NCBI GenBank assembly: GCA_000435615.1
Contig: FR882009.1
Span: 4,186-10,042, forward strand
Direction: 5' to 3'
DNA: 5,857 nucleotides
Source of the DNA: Firmicutes bacterium CAG:238
GTDB lineage: Bacteria; Bacillota; Clostridia; Peptostreptococcales; Anaerovoracaceae
Of the stretch, positions 1 to 5,857 are shown piece after piece. The notes under the pieces were generated by a model. The model was not told where the DNA came from. It was given only the letters and a program-made list of their open reading frames with translations, and did not search any database. The first letter of the stretch is position 1, and each line of letters starts with the position of its first letter. The position numbers and the translations under genes were made by a program.

Positions 1-66
1 CCGGCCGCCGAGCGTAAAACGCTGACCGTCGAGTGCCAGCCGTCCATCAGCCGGATGCCCGCACAC
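1..66. other. Unassigned left edge, GC-rich
   Basis: These bases lie downstream of the stop of the minus-strand PrcB-like gene. On the minus strand, the frame of that gene stays open after its TGA through to the edge, about 22 codons. A short ATG frame from 46 down to the edge is also open, but neither has a ribosome binding site. The plus strand is open in one frame too. A small AGCG/CGCT inverted repeat (11-23) has no T-run, so it is not a convincing terminator. The stretch could be the start of another minus-strand gene or spacer DNA; nothing here decides it. Confidence 0.25.
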
Positions 67-564
67 TCATGCGTAGCGGACATTCAGTTCAATGGTATCA
101 GGAAGACCTTTGAGGTCGGTCGATGCAACTTCATATGGGTAAGTGATTACGCGGGATACGGTTTTGCCTTGCGGAGGGTCGGTGAATTTGGCGGTAACGA
201 CCAGATTGGAACCGTCACCGGTTTTTTCGAGGTTGACCTTTTCGATGGAAAGATCGTAGCCGGCCGTCGGTTTTTCGCCGCGCGTTACAACGATGTAGAC
301 TTTGCCGTCCACGACGCAGCCGAGGGCACGCTCGAGCTCGCGATATTCAGGGATAACATCCTTTTCGATGGCACGAGGAATATCTTTGGCATCGAGTGGT
401 GTGAAGCTGACATTCCCCGAGCCGAGAATCCGGCCGGCGATGCCGGAGGAGACAAGGATGAATGCTATCGCGGCGAGCGCAAGAACACAGACGATTGCGA
501 TTATTGCTTTTTTCGAGGGCTTTCCGGGCATATGAAACAGTTTGTTGTTTTTATGTTCAGACAT
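67..564 (-). CDS. Membrane-anchored PrcB C-terminal-domain-like protein
   Basis: A 165-residue protein. A Lys-rich cytoplasmic N-terminus (1-19) is followed by one hydrophobic helix (about 20-43, AIIAIVCVLALAAIAFILVS), which acts as a signal anchor. The rest (about 45-165) should lie outside the membrane. The stretch VYIVVTRGEKPTAGYDLSIE (89-108) followed by TDPPQGKTVSRVITYPYEV (128-146) resembles the PrcB C-terminal domain (GEKPTGGY ... PP.G......PY.V). That domain is named after a subunit of a spirochaete protease complex and is common as small secreted or anchored proteins in Bacillota, where its role is unknown. The start at 564 was chosen over an upstream ATG at 594 because GAAGGGAG lies 7 bases before it; the longer form would add 10 residues with no better site. 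It is transcribed away from the ParA-like gene. Family assignment is from motif memory, so function is inferred only weakly. Confidence 0.8.
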   Translation of the reverse strand: MSEHKNNKLFHMPGKPSKKAIIAIVCVLALAAIAFILVSSGIAGRILGSGNVSFTPLDAKDIPRAIEKDVIPEYRELERALGCVVDGKVYIVVTRGEKPTAGYDLSIEKVNLEKTGDGSNLVVTAKFTDPPQGKTVSRVITYPYEVASTDLKGLPDTIELNVRYA

Positions 565-571
565 TTGATTA

Positions 572-579
572 CTCCCTTC
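572..579 (-). promoter_or_regulatory. Ribosome binding site deciding the start of the PrcB-like gene
   Basis: Read on the minus strand, GAAGGGAG is followed by 7 bases (TAATCAA) and then ATG at 564. This matches the anti-Shine-Dalgarno sequence well and favours the 165-residue product over the 175-residue form starting at 594. Confidence 0.7.
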
Positions 580-622
580 ATACATACATTTCAAAACATT
601 TTATGAAAGGACGGGCGAAAAT

Positions 623-1549
623 ATGCGAATAGGGCTCAAGGCATCTCAAACGAAAAACATGTTCGAATTTCCAAAACAATTCGGACAGGGAGACGGTACG
701 GAGTGGAACCCGCTCAGAGAAGGCGTTTTTGAGGACGCCGCGAAAATCAAAATAGGTGTGGTGGGAGTCTCGCCGGGAGCGGGTGCGACATTTGTGGCCT
801 CCCGCCTTGCGTACGAGCTTGCCCGGCAGGCAGACGGCGTGTGCTATGTGGAGGCTTCGCAGAGCCCAAGACTGAGCAGCCACAGCCTGTCGCTGAGCAG
901 GATTTTTAAGGAGCAGCGGTTTGCAGATTACTTTGGGAACTGGGAACAAGGGCTGAGCGCAGGGTGCAGGACGAATCTCTTTGAAAATGTGAACTGGGTT
1001 TTGCGAAACCCGTACGAGCCAAATCTCCCAAATGCGCAAGTCAGCCTAGGTGGCCCAATCCGCTTAAGTGCCCCGGGAGCCCCCTGTGGCGGTATTCCGT
1101 ACGAAAGAATCCCCGGAAGATACATGGTTATCGACATGCCGCCGCTTGCCAGCCTCAGCAGCATGGACTTGGTCGTATGCGTGATCGATCCGCTGCCGTC
1201 AAGCCTGCTTGCAGCGGGGGAAACCATCCGCTCGATAAGAGAAAACCGAATCAAAACAAAAAGAGGATTTGCACCTGCCATGAATCACCCGACACCATGC
1301 CTTTGGGTGCTCAACAAAGACAATCCGAAAGTGAGCCACCGCGAGCTCGAACGATTCATGAAAATCAAATTCGACTTCGCAGTTCCGATGATGAATCCGG
1401 AGGAGTTTTATCGTGCGGAGTATAATAACATGCCGGTTTTCAAAGCAATCATGCGCCCCGGCGGTGAGGAGGCAGACGCCCGCAAAACTGCGGTTTTAGA
1501 GACGCAGGCATTAGTGCAGGAAATTAGGAAACTTCTTCCAATATTGTGA
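623..1549 (+). CDS. ParA/MinD/CpaE-like P-loop protein with degenerate Walker A
   Basis: A 308-residue soluble protein with the outline of the SIMIBI/ParA fold. After a 40-residue N-terminal extension comes a first strand and loop, KIGVVGVSPGAGATFVASRLA (about 43-63), aligning with the ParA deviant Walker A (KGGxGKT). Here the signature lysine is Ser50 and the P-loop lysine is Ala55; only G52, G54 and T56 are kept. A Walker-B-like strand RYMVIDMPP (166-174) matches the ParA D-x-P-P pattern, and VVCVIDPLPSSLLAAGETIR (184-203) and LWVLNKDNP (227-235) match the later ParA strands, including the base-contacting Asn position. No membrane helix is visible. AAAGGA (605-610) lies 12 bases before the ATG, a rather long spacing. 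The loss of both lysines suggests poor or no ATP hydrolysis, but it may still bind nucleotide or partners. The gene ends 107 bases before ftsE on the same strand, with a probable promoter between. Exact role unknown. Confidence 0.75.
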   Translation: MRIGLKASQTKNMFEFPKQFGQGDGTEWNPLREGVFEDAAKIKIGVVGVSPGAGATFVASRLAYELARQADGVCYVEASQSPRLSSHSLSLSRIFKEQRFADYFGNWEQGLSAGCRTNLFENVNWVLRNPYEPNLPNAQVSLGGPIRLSAPGAPCGGIPYERIPGRYMVIDMPPLASLSSMDLVVCVIDPLPSSLLAAGETIRSIRENRIKTKRGFAPAMNHPTPCLWVLNKDNPKVSHRELERFMKIKFDFAVPMMNPEEFYRAEYNNMPVFKAIMRPGGEEADARKTAVLETQALVQEIRKLLPIL

Positions 1550-1566
1550 AATTAATTATTTTGCTA

Positions 1567-1595
1567 TTTAAAAACCTGACGATATGTAGTATAAT
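1567..1595 (+). promoter_or_regulatory. Probable sigma-A-type promoter of the ftsE operon
   Basis: A perfect -10 hexamer TATAAT lies at 1590-1595. The hexamer 17 bases upstream is TTTAAA (1567-1572), a poor -35, so an activator or upstream contacts may help. Initiation would be expected near 1602, leaving a leader of about 55 bases before the ftsE ATG. The surroundings (1550-1656) are much richer in A and T than the flanking genes, as expected for a promoter region. No terminator for the preceding gene is visible, so read-through into ftsE is also possible. Confidence 0.55.
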
Positions 1596-1611
1596 AATTA
1601 CATATATGTAG
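1582..1611 (+). repeat. ATATGTA repeats and palindrome over the ftsE promoter
   Basis: ATATGTAG occurs twice in direct orientation (1582-1589 and 1604-1611), with starts 22 bases apart, about two helical turns. The inverted copy TACATAT (1599-1605) pairs with the first ATATGTA (1582-1588) around GTATAATAAT, placing the -10 hexamer inside the dyad. TACATATATGTA (1599-1610) is a perfect 12-base palindrome lying on the expected transcription start. The arrangement resembles an operator for a dimeric repressor. Chance is a real alternative in such AT-rich DNA, and the regulator is unknown. Confidence 0.45.
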
Positions 1612-1656
1612 AAAAAAAGTGATAAATGTTGAATTAGAAGCAACAAAGGGGATAAG

Positions 1657-2355
1657 ATGATTACATTTGACCATGTTACGAAAAGATATCGTACGAATAT
1701 AGGACTTGATGATGTCAGCGTGGATATAAAAAAAGGTGATTTTGTATTTTTGGTTGGACCAAGCGGTGCCGGCAAATCAACATTCATCAAGCTGATTCTC
1801 AAGGAAATCGATGCGGATGAGGGAACGATAACCGCATGCGGATACGAAGTGACGAGCCTCTCAAACCGCGAAATTCCGCTTTTCAGAAGAAAAGTCGGAA
1901 CCGTCTTTCAGGACTTCAGACTTTTGCCGAAAAAAACGGTCTTTGAGAATGTGGCTTTTGCGATGGAGGTTCTGCACAAGACGCCGAGACAAATCAGAAA
2001 GCAGGTTCCGCAAATTCTCAGTCTTGTGGGAATCAGTGACAAGGCACACAAATATCCGGACGAGCTGAGTGCGGGCGAGCAGCAGAGAGTGGCGATTGCA
2101 AGGGCGATTGTCAACAACCCGACTGTTCTGATTGCGGACGAGCCTACAGGAAACCTTGACCCGAATACCGCGTGGGAAATCATGGATCTGCTCGAACAAA
2201 TCAACCTCAGAGGAACCACAATCGTTATGGTTACGCATGCGAAGGACATCGTGGACAGAATGAAAAAACGTGTCATCGCGATTGAACGCGGCAAGATTGT
2301 CAGAGATGAAGAGGGACAATACGGATATAAGGAGGATACATATTTTGCTGAATAG
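1657..2355 (+). CDS. ftsE: Cell division ATP-binding protein FtsE
   Basis: A 232-residue ABC ATPase, the usual FtsE length. In order: Walker A GPSGAGKST (34-42), Q-loop Gln85 in TVFQDFRLLP, signature LSAGEQQR (137-144), Walker B plus D-loop LIADEPTGNLD (158-168) and switch His194 in VMVTHAKD. FtsE dimers sit under the cytoplasmic membrane bound to FtsX; ATP hydrolysis is transmitted through FtsX to a peptidoglycan hydrolase outside. The call over other ABC ATPases rests on the VFQDFRLLP and DEPTGNLD patterns and on the adjacent ftsX. The signature has Ala139 where LSGGEQQR is usual, a mild variant. AAAGGGG (1645-1651) lies 5 bases before the ATG. The last 11 bases overlap the proposed start of ftsX, indicating translational coupling. 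It is the first gene of the operon. Confidence 0.96.
   Translation: MITFDHVTKRYRTNIGLDDVSVDIKKGDFVFLVGPSGAGKSTFIKLILKEIDADEGTITACGYEVTSLSNREIPLFRRKVGTVFQDFRLLPKKTVFENVAFAMEVLHKTPRQIRKQVPQILSLVGISDKAHKYPDELSAGEQQRVAIARAIVNNPTVLIADEPTGNLDPNTAWEIMDLLEQINLRGTTIVMVTHAKDIVDRMKKRVIAIERGKIVRDEEGQYGYKEDTYFAE
2329..2335 (+). promoter_or_regulatory. Ribosome binding site deciding the ftsX TTG start
   Basis: AAGGAGG inside the 3' end of ftsE stands 9 bases before TTG at 2345, in frame with ftsX. In-frame ATGs at 2270 and 2306 lie further upstream, deep within ftsE, and would add a hydrophilic tail unlike FtsX proteins. This site is the main reason for choosing TTG. Confidence 0.75.
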
Positions 2356-3238
2356 TTTGGTATACAACATAAAACAAGGCTTCCTCCAGATTTTCAGAAA
2401 CAGAGGCATGAGCCTTGCGTCGATTTTTTCGATTTTAGCGATGCTGCTGATTTTGGGAATGTTTTTCGTGATAACGGTGAATATCAATCTTTTTACGGAG
2501 GTAGTGAAGCAGGATTACGACCAGATTGAGGTGTTCCTGCTGGATGATACGGACAAGGCACAGGCGGAGCAGATCATGACACAGATTCGTACGCATGAAG
2601 GCGTTACGGATGTGCAGTACCGGAGCAAAGCCGAGGCACTTGAAATTTTGAAAGAAAGATGGGGCGAAAGCGGGTATCTGCTTGACTCTTTAGGAAAAAA
2701 CCCACTTCCGGCTTCGATTTTGATAAGCGTTGAGTCGCTGGACAATGCCGGCGAAGTTGCGGCATATGCCGGGACGCTGGACGGGATAGAAGACGTTCAG
2801 TACTATCAGGAGACGGTTGAGAAACTTACGAAGATCACAAACTTCCTGCAGATCGGTGCGCTGATTATCATGGCATTTTTGGTTGTGGTTTCGGTGGTTG
2901 TCGTGTCGAACACGGTAAAACTTACGGTGTTTGCAAGAGCCAAGGAAATCCGGATTATGAAATACGTGGGAGCGACAAACTGGTTTATCCGGGGACCGTT
3001 CCTTGCAGAAGGAATTATTATCGGAATGCTTGCGGCACTGATTTCGACGGGGCTTATCGCGCTGATTTACAAAGAGCTGATTGCGGCAATCGGGGCGCAG
3101 GTTCTGGCAATCGTTTCGATGCCGCTGATTTCCACACAGTATATGACAGGGAATATGCTGATCATATTCCTTGCACTGGGGATGAGCATCGGGGCATGCG
3201 GAAGCATTGTATCGATGCGTAAATTCCTGGATGCGTAA
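2345..3238 (+). CDS. ftsX: Cell division protein FtsX
   Basis: With a TTG start the protein is 297 residues, matching Gram-positive FtsX proteins (about 295-300). The N-terminus (LVYNIKQGFLQIFRNRGMSL) is the typical cytoplasmic amphipathic lead-in. Four membrane segments follow: about 23-46, 168-190, 217-242 and 268-290. Between the first two lies an extracellular domain of about 120 residues (47-167), the part that contacts the partner hydrolase in studied systems. The conserved cytoplasmic loop EIRIMKYVGATNWFIRGPF (201-219) before helix 3 is the FtsX/MacB-type coupling signature. FtsX has no enzymatic activity: it is the membrane half of the FtsEX complex and passes FtsE's conformational change to the outside. 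It overlaps ftsE by 11 bases and is followed 15 bases later by the M23 hydrolase gene. The start is the only real uncertainty; an ATG at 2270 would give 322 residues. Confidence 0.94.
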   Translation: MLNSLVYNIKQGFLQIFRNRGMSLASIFSILAMLLILGMFFVITVNINLFTEVVKQDYDQIEVFLLDDTDKAQAEQIMTQIRTHEGVTDVQYRSKAEALEILKERWGESGYLLDSLGKNPLPASILISVESLDNAGEVAAYAGTLDGIEDVQYYQETVEKLTKITNFLQIGALIIMAFLVVVSVVVVSNTVKLTVFARAKEIRIMKYVGATNWFIRGPFLAEGIIIGMLAALISTGLIALIYKELIAAIGAQVLAIVSMPLISTQYMTGNMLIIFLALGMSIGACGSIVSMRKFLDA

Positions 3239-3253
3239 AGAAAAGGGGTAACT

Positions 3254-4312
3254 ATGAAGAGATTAGGGAAGAAGAGCTTTGTGCTTTTGATGTGCATGAT
3301 TCTCACTACGGTTTTCTGCTGTTCGGGGCTTGCTTTTGCCGCGACGGAAAGTGAACTGAGAAACGATTTAAGCGATGTAAAGCAGGAACAGGATGAGCTC
3401 AGCAAAAAAATGACACAGGTTGAGCAGGATGTCAAGGAAGTCCAGGCTAAAGTTGATGCTCTTACATATCAGATAAATAAATCGGCAGATGAGATCGCCA
3501 ACACCGAAAAAAAGATTAAAGCCAAAGAAAAGGAAATGAAGGAACGCGAGGAGAACCTCAATGCGCGCCTCAAGGTGATGTATAAGAACGGTTCGCTCGG
3601 TTTTGTCGATGTGCTTCTCGGATCGGGCAGCATTACGGAGTTTGTATCGAATCTCGAAATTATACAGAAAATTTACAAGAACGACGTGGATGTTTTGGAC
3701 ACGCTTGACAAAGAGCATAAGGAGCTCCAGGCGATAAAGAAGCAGCTCAAAGAAAAGCGCGTAAAGCTTGCAACCCAAAAGGAGGAGCTTGCGGACGAAA
3801 AAGCGGAACTCGACGAAAAGAAGAAAGCACTGAAGAAAGAGGAAGACGCCTTGAAAGCAGAGGCGGACAGACTTACCTCCGAAATTCTCAGCATGATCGA
3901 TAAAAACAGTCAATATATCGGCGGCGAGTTCACATGGCCGTGCCCTGCGAGCACCTATATCACAAGTTCGTTCGGGAACAGACTGCACCCGATTTTGAAA
4001 TCCTGGATTTTCCACACAGGCCTTGACATCGGATGTTCGAGCGGCAAAGACATTTTGGCGGCGGCTTCCGGAAAGGTTATCATGGCACAGGTATACGGCG
4101 GCTACGGCAACTGCGTAATGATTGACCACGGCGGCGGAATCGTAACACTTTACGGGCACGCATCGAAGCTTTGCGTAAGTAAGGGAGATGTTGTGAAACG
4201 CGGACAAGTTGTAGCCAAGGTCGGTTCGACGGGACGCTCGACAGGTCCTCATCTTCACTTTGAAGTTCGTAAGAACGGTGAATACGTAAACCCTATGAAG
4301 TACTTTAAGTAG
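3254..4312 (+). CDS. Secreted coiled-coil M23 peptidoglycan endopeptidase, FtsEX partner
   Basis: A 352-residue exported protein. A signal peptide (1-29) has a KRLGKK head, a hydrophobic core and a likely cut after AFA (27-29). Residues 32-108 and 141-215 are Lys/Glu-rich heptad coiled coils. Between them, RLKVMYKNGSLGFVDVLLGS (105-124) and the next 15 or so residues form the conserved hairpin segment of CwlO/PcsB-type hydrolases. The C-terminal M23 (LytM) domain spans about 225-350: zinc ligands His254 and Asp258 (HTGLD) and His335, with catalytic His302 (YGHAS) and His333 (GPHLHFE). All are present, so it should be an active metallo-endopeptidase cutting peptide cross-links, unlike the degenerate LytM domain of E. 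coli EnvC. AAAAGGGG (3241-3248) lies 5 bases before the ATG. Its place directly after ftsEX and its coiled-coil layout indicate that FtsX recruits and activates it. The substrate bond is not shown by sequence. Confidence 0.93.
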   Translation: MKRLGKKSFVLLMCMILTTVFCCSGLAFAATESELRNDLSDVKQEQDELSKKMTQVEQDVKEVQAKVDALTYQINKSADEIANTEKKIKAKEKEMKEREENLNARLKVMYKNGSLGFVDVLLGSGSITEFVSNLEIIQKIYKNDVDVLDTLDKEHKELQAIKKQLKEKRVKLATQKEELADEKAELDEKKKALKKEEDALKAEADRLTSEILSMIDKNSQYIGGEFTWPCPASTYITSSFGNRLHPILKSWIFHTGLDIGCSSGKDILAAASGKVIMAQVYGGYGNCVMIDHGGGIVTLYGHASKLCVSKGDVVKRGQVVAKVGSTGRSTGPHLHFEVRKNGEYVNPMKYFK

Positions 4313-4324
4313 ACAGGCGTTCCA

Positions 4325-5857
4325 ATGATAAATTATAATCAGATTATAACCGAATTACTGAATAAGAGAGGAATTGTCACGGACGAAGATATCGAAGAAT
4401 TTCTTTCGGATAAGCCTCAAAAAACATACGACCCATCCCTTCTTGCAGATGCGCAGGCAGGGGTGGATTTCATATTGGCCGAAATCGCGGCAGGCTCGAA
4501 AATCTGCATTTACGGAGACTACGACGCGGACGGAATCACGTCCACGGCACTGATGCTCAGCGTGCTCAGAAAACTTATGCCGAAGGAAAAGCTCGACTAC
4601 TATATACCGTCAAGATTTGAAGAGGGATATGGTCTCAATAAAGAGGCAGTCAAGCAGATTGCAGGCAGAGGCTTTCAGATGATCATAACGGTTGACTGCG
4701 GAAGCGTTTCGGCCGATGAGGTGGAATATGCCAAAAGCCTCGGGATGAAGATTGTAGTCACGGATCATCACAATATTACGGATGCAATGGCAGACTGCCT
4801 GCTTATCAATCCCAAGAGACCGGGCGGCGTGTATCCGTTCAAAGAACTTTCGGGATGCGGCGTGGCTTTTAAGACGGCACAGCTGATCCAAAAGAAAGCA
4901 GGACTTCCGAAATCGGTGCTTTCCGAAGTTTTGGATCTTGTTGCAATCGGAACGGTTGGTGACATCATGCCTCTGCTGGACGAAAACCGGACCATGGTGA
5001 AGTTCGGTCTGAAGATGATAAACACGGGGCACAGATACGGTCTGCGGAAGCTGATAGAAGGCGCGGGACTTTCCTGCGGCGATATCACCGCGGAAAATGT
5101 CGGCTTTGTCATAGTGCCTCATCTGAATGCTTCAGGCAGAATCGAGGATGCTTCACAGGCGGTAAAGCTCCTTCTCGAACCCGAAGGCAGCGAGGAAGCG
5201 AATGCAATTGTGCAGGATCTTCTGCTCAAGAATCGCGAGCGCCGCAGACTTCAGCAGCAGACCTTCGACAACTGTACACAGAATCTTACAGAGATCAATG
5301 ATTTTCTTCTTTTGAAACTGGATGATGCGCACGAAGGAATCACCGGAATCGTAGCGGGTAAAATCAAAGACAAATACAACCGCCCGACAGTTTTGGTAAC
5401 GCCGTCGGGTGACGAGAAGCAATACCTCAAGGGAACCGGCAGGAGTATCGAAGGTGTGAATCTTTACAACCTGCTCAAGCGCCACGAAGAATGTTTTGAA
5501 AAATTCGGCGGGCATGCCGGGGCATGTGGCTTTCTGATGCCGGCAGAAAACTTGACAAAGCTCAGAGAAGGGCTCCTTGCCGACATGGTACAGATCAGGC
5601 AGGAAAGTCCGGATATATTTGAAAAAAAACGTCCGTATGATATGGACATCGAACCGGAAGATGCGACGATTGAACTTGCGGAGGCAATCGAAAAACTTGC
5701 ACCGTTCGGAAACAGAAATCCAAAACCGGTATTTCGAATGTGCGATGTGCAGATTTCGGATGTCAGATACATGGGTGAGGACGGGCAGCATGTGCGTTTC
5801 AAGGCTTCGCAGGGCGGCGGACCGGGGGACGGCATTACTTGCGTGCTGTTCGGAAGA
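4325..5857 (+). CDS. recJ: Single-stranded-DNA-specific exonuclease RecJ (3' end outside window)
   Basis: The first 511 codons are open to the window edge. DHH-family motifs appear in order: YGDYDADGITST (63-74), ITVDCG (121-126), VTDHHN (145-150), GTVGDIMPL (209-217) and PHLNASGRI (265-273). These supply the Asp/His cluster that binds Mn/Mg for 5'-3' degradation of single-stranded DNA in recombination and mismatch or base-excision repair. The DHHA1 domain carries GTGRS (370-374) and FGGHAGACGF (394-403). LAPFGNRNPKPVF (458-470) opens the OB-fold region, which is cut by the edge. The ATG at 4325 is the first start after an in-frame stop at 4310-4312, the stop of the preceding gene; only a weak AGG (4315-4317) precedes it, so translation may depend on coupling across the 12-base gap. 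His266 stands where Arg is commonest. It is probably the last-seen gene of the ftsEX operon, with no evidence of a joint function. Confidence 0.95.
   Translation, partial: MINYNQIITELLNKRGIVTDEDIEEFLSDKPQKTYDPSLLADAQAGVDFILAEIAAGSKICIYGDYDADGITSTALMLSVLRKLMPKEKLDYYIPSRFEEGYGLNKEAVKQIAGRGFQMIITVDCGSVSADEVEYAKSLGMKIVVTDHHNITDAMADCLLINPKRPGGVYPFKELSGCGVAFKTAQLIQKKAGLPKSVLSEVLDLVAIGTVGDIMPLLDENRTMVKFGLKMINTGHRYGLRKLIEGAGLSCGDITAENVGFVIVPHLNASGRIEDASQAVKLLLEPEGSEEANAIVQDLLLKNRERRRLQQQTFDNCTQNLTEINDFLLLKLDDAHEGITGIVAGKIKDKYNRPTVLVTPSGDEKQYLKGTGRSIEGVNLYNLLKRHEECFEKFGGHAGACGFLMPAENLTKLREGLLADMVQIRQESPDIFEKKRPYDMDIEPEDATIELAEAIEKLAPFGNRNPKPVFRMCDVQISDVRYMGEDGQHVRFKASQGGGPGDGITCVLFGR

Noticed and set aside
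11..23. AGCG/CGCT inverted repeat near the left edge as a terminator for the PrcB-like gene
   Set aside because: Four-pair stem with no following T-run on the minus strand.
55..606. A 183-codon plus-strand open frame, open back to base 1
   Set aside because: It is the codon-register antisense of the PrcB-like gene, has no ribosome binding site, and its protein shows no recognisable domain, whereas the minus-strand product has a good site, a membrane anchor and a family motif.
565..622. Possible promoters in the divergent gap (for example TTGATT at 565-570)
   Set aside because: No -10 hexamer of reasonable quality lies 16-18 bases from any -35 candidate on either strand, so I could not support a specific call.
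1480..1498. Hairpin CCGCA/TGCGG followed by TTTT, like a small terminator
   Set aside because: The stem is only five pairs, the T-run is four bases, and it lies inside the coding region about 50 bases before the stop of the ParA-like gene.
1627..1645. TGTTG/CAACA stem just before the ftsE ribosome binding site, considered as a leader regulator
   Set aside because: Five weak pairs with a nine-base loop would barely be stable, and nothing else in the 55-base leader resembles a riboswitch or attenuator.
3368..4258. A 296-codon minus-strand open frame
   Set aside because: It is antisense to the M23 hydrolase, rich in Phe/Leu/Cys as expected for the complement of Lys/Glu-rich coiled-coil codons, and lacks a plausible start site or family resemblance.
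5153..5791. A 212-codon minus-strand open frame
   Set aside because: It lies entirely opposite recJ, whose DHHA1 and OB-region motifs are continuous there; the antisense product resembles nothing known to me.

Overview
The window looks like the chromosome of a low-to-mid GC Gram-positive bacterium, most likely a member of the Clostridia (Bacillota). The reasons are the strong AAGGAGG-type ribosome binding sites, an AT-rich promoter region next to coding sequence of moderate GC, and the order ftsE-ftsX-coiled-coil peptidoglycan hydrolase-recJ. No species can be named from sequence alone. All genes read as intact apart from recJ, which runs off the right edge. I see no rRNA, tRNA, CRISPR, transposase or prophage gene.

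Left region (1-1549): a minus-strand gene (67-564) encodes a small single-pass membrane protein with a PrcB C-terminal-like domain. It diverges, across a 58-base gap, from a plus-strand gene (623-1549) for a ParA/MinD/CpaE-like P-loop protein. In that protein both lysines of the deviant Walker A motif are missing. Bases 1-66 are high in GC and cannot be assigned.

Control region (1550-1656): an AT-rich gap holds a consensus TATAAT with a weak -35. Around it lies a repeated ATATGTA element: a direct repeat 22 bases apart, plus a 12-base perfect palindrome at the probable transcription start. This is the likely promoter/operator of the division operon.

Division operon (1657-5857): ftsE (ABC ATPase) overlaps ftsX (four-helix membrane partner, probable TTG start) by 11 bases. 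Fifteen bases later comes a secreted coiled-coil M23 metallopeptidase, and 12 bases after that comes recJ. By analogy with FtsEX-EnvC, FtsEX-PcsB and FtsEX-CwlO, FtsE ATP hydrolysis would act through the large extracellular loop of FtsX to control the coiled-coil hydrolase that cuts septal or lateral peptidoglycan. This hydrolase combines a CwlO/PcsB-like coiled-coil region with an M23 domain that keeps all its zinc and catalytic residues. RecJ (5'-3' single-strand DNA exonuclease) is probably a co-transcribed neighbour rather than a functional partner.

Most of the window is a conventional cell-division cluster. The parts most worth following up are the P-loop-deficient ParA-like protein beside ftsEX and the repeat structure over the ftsE promoter.
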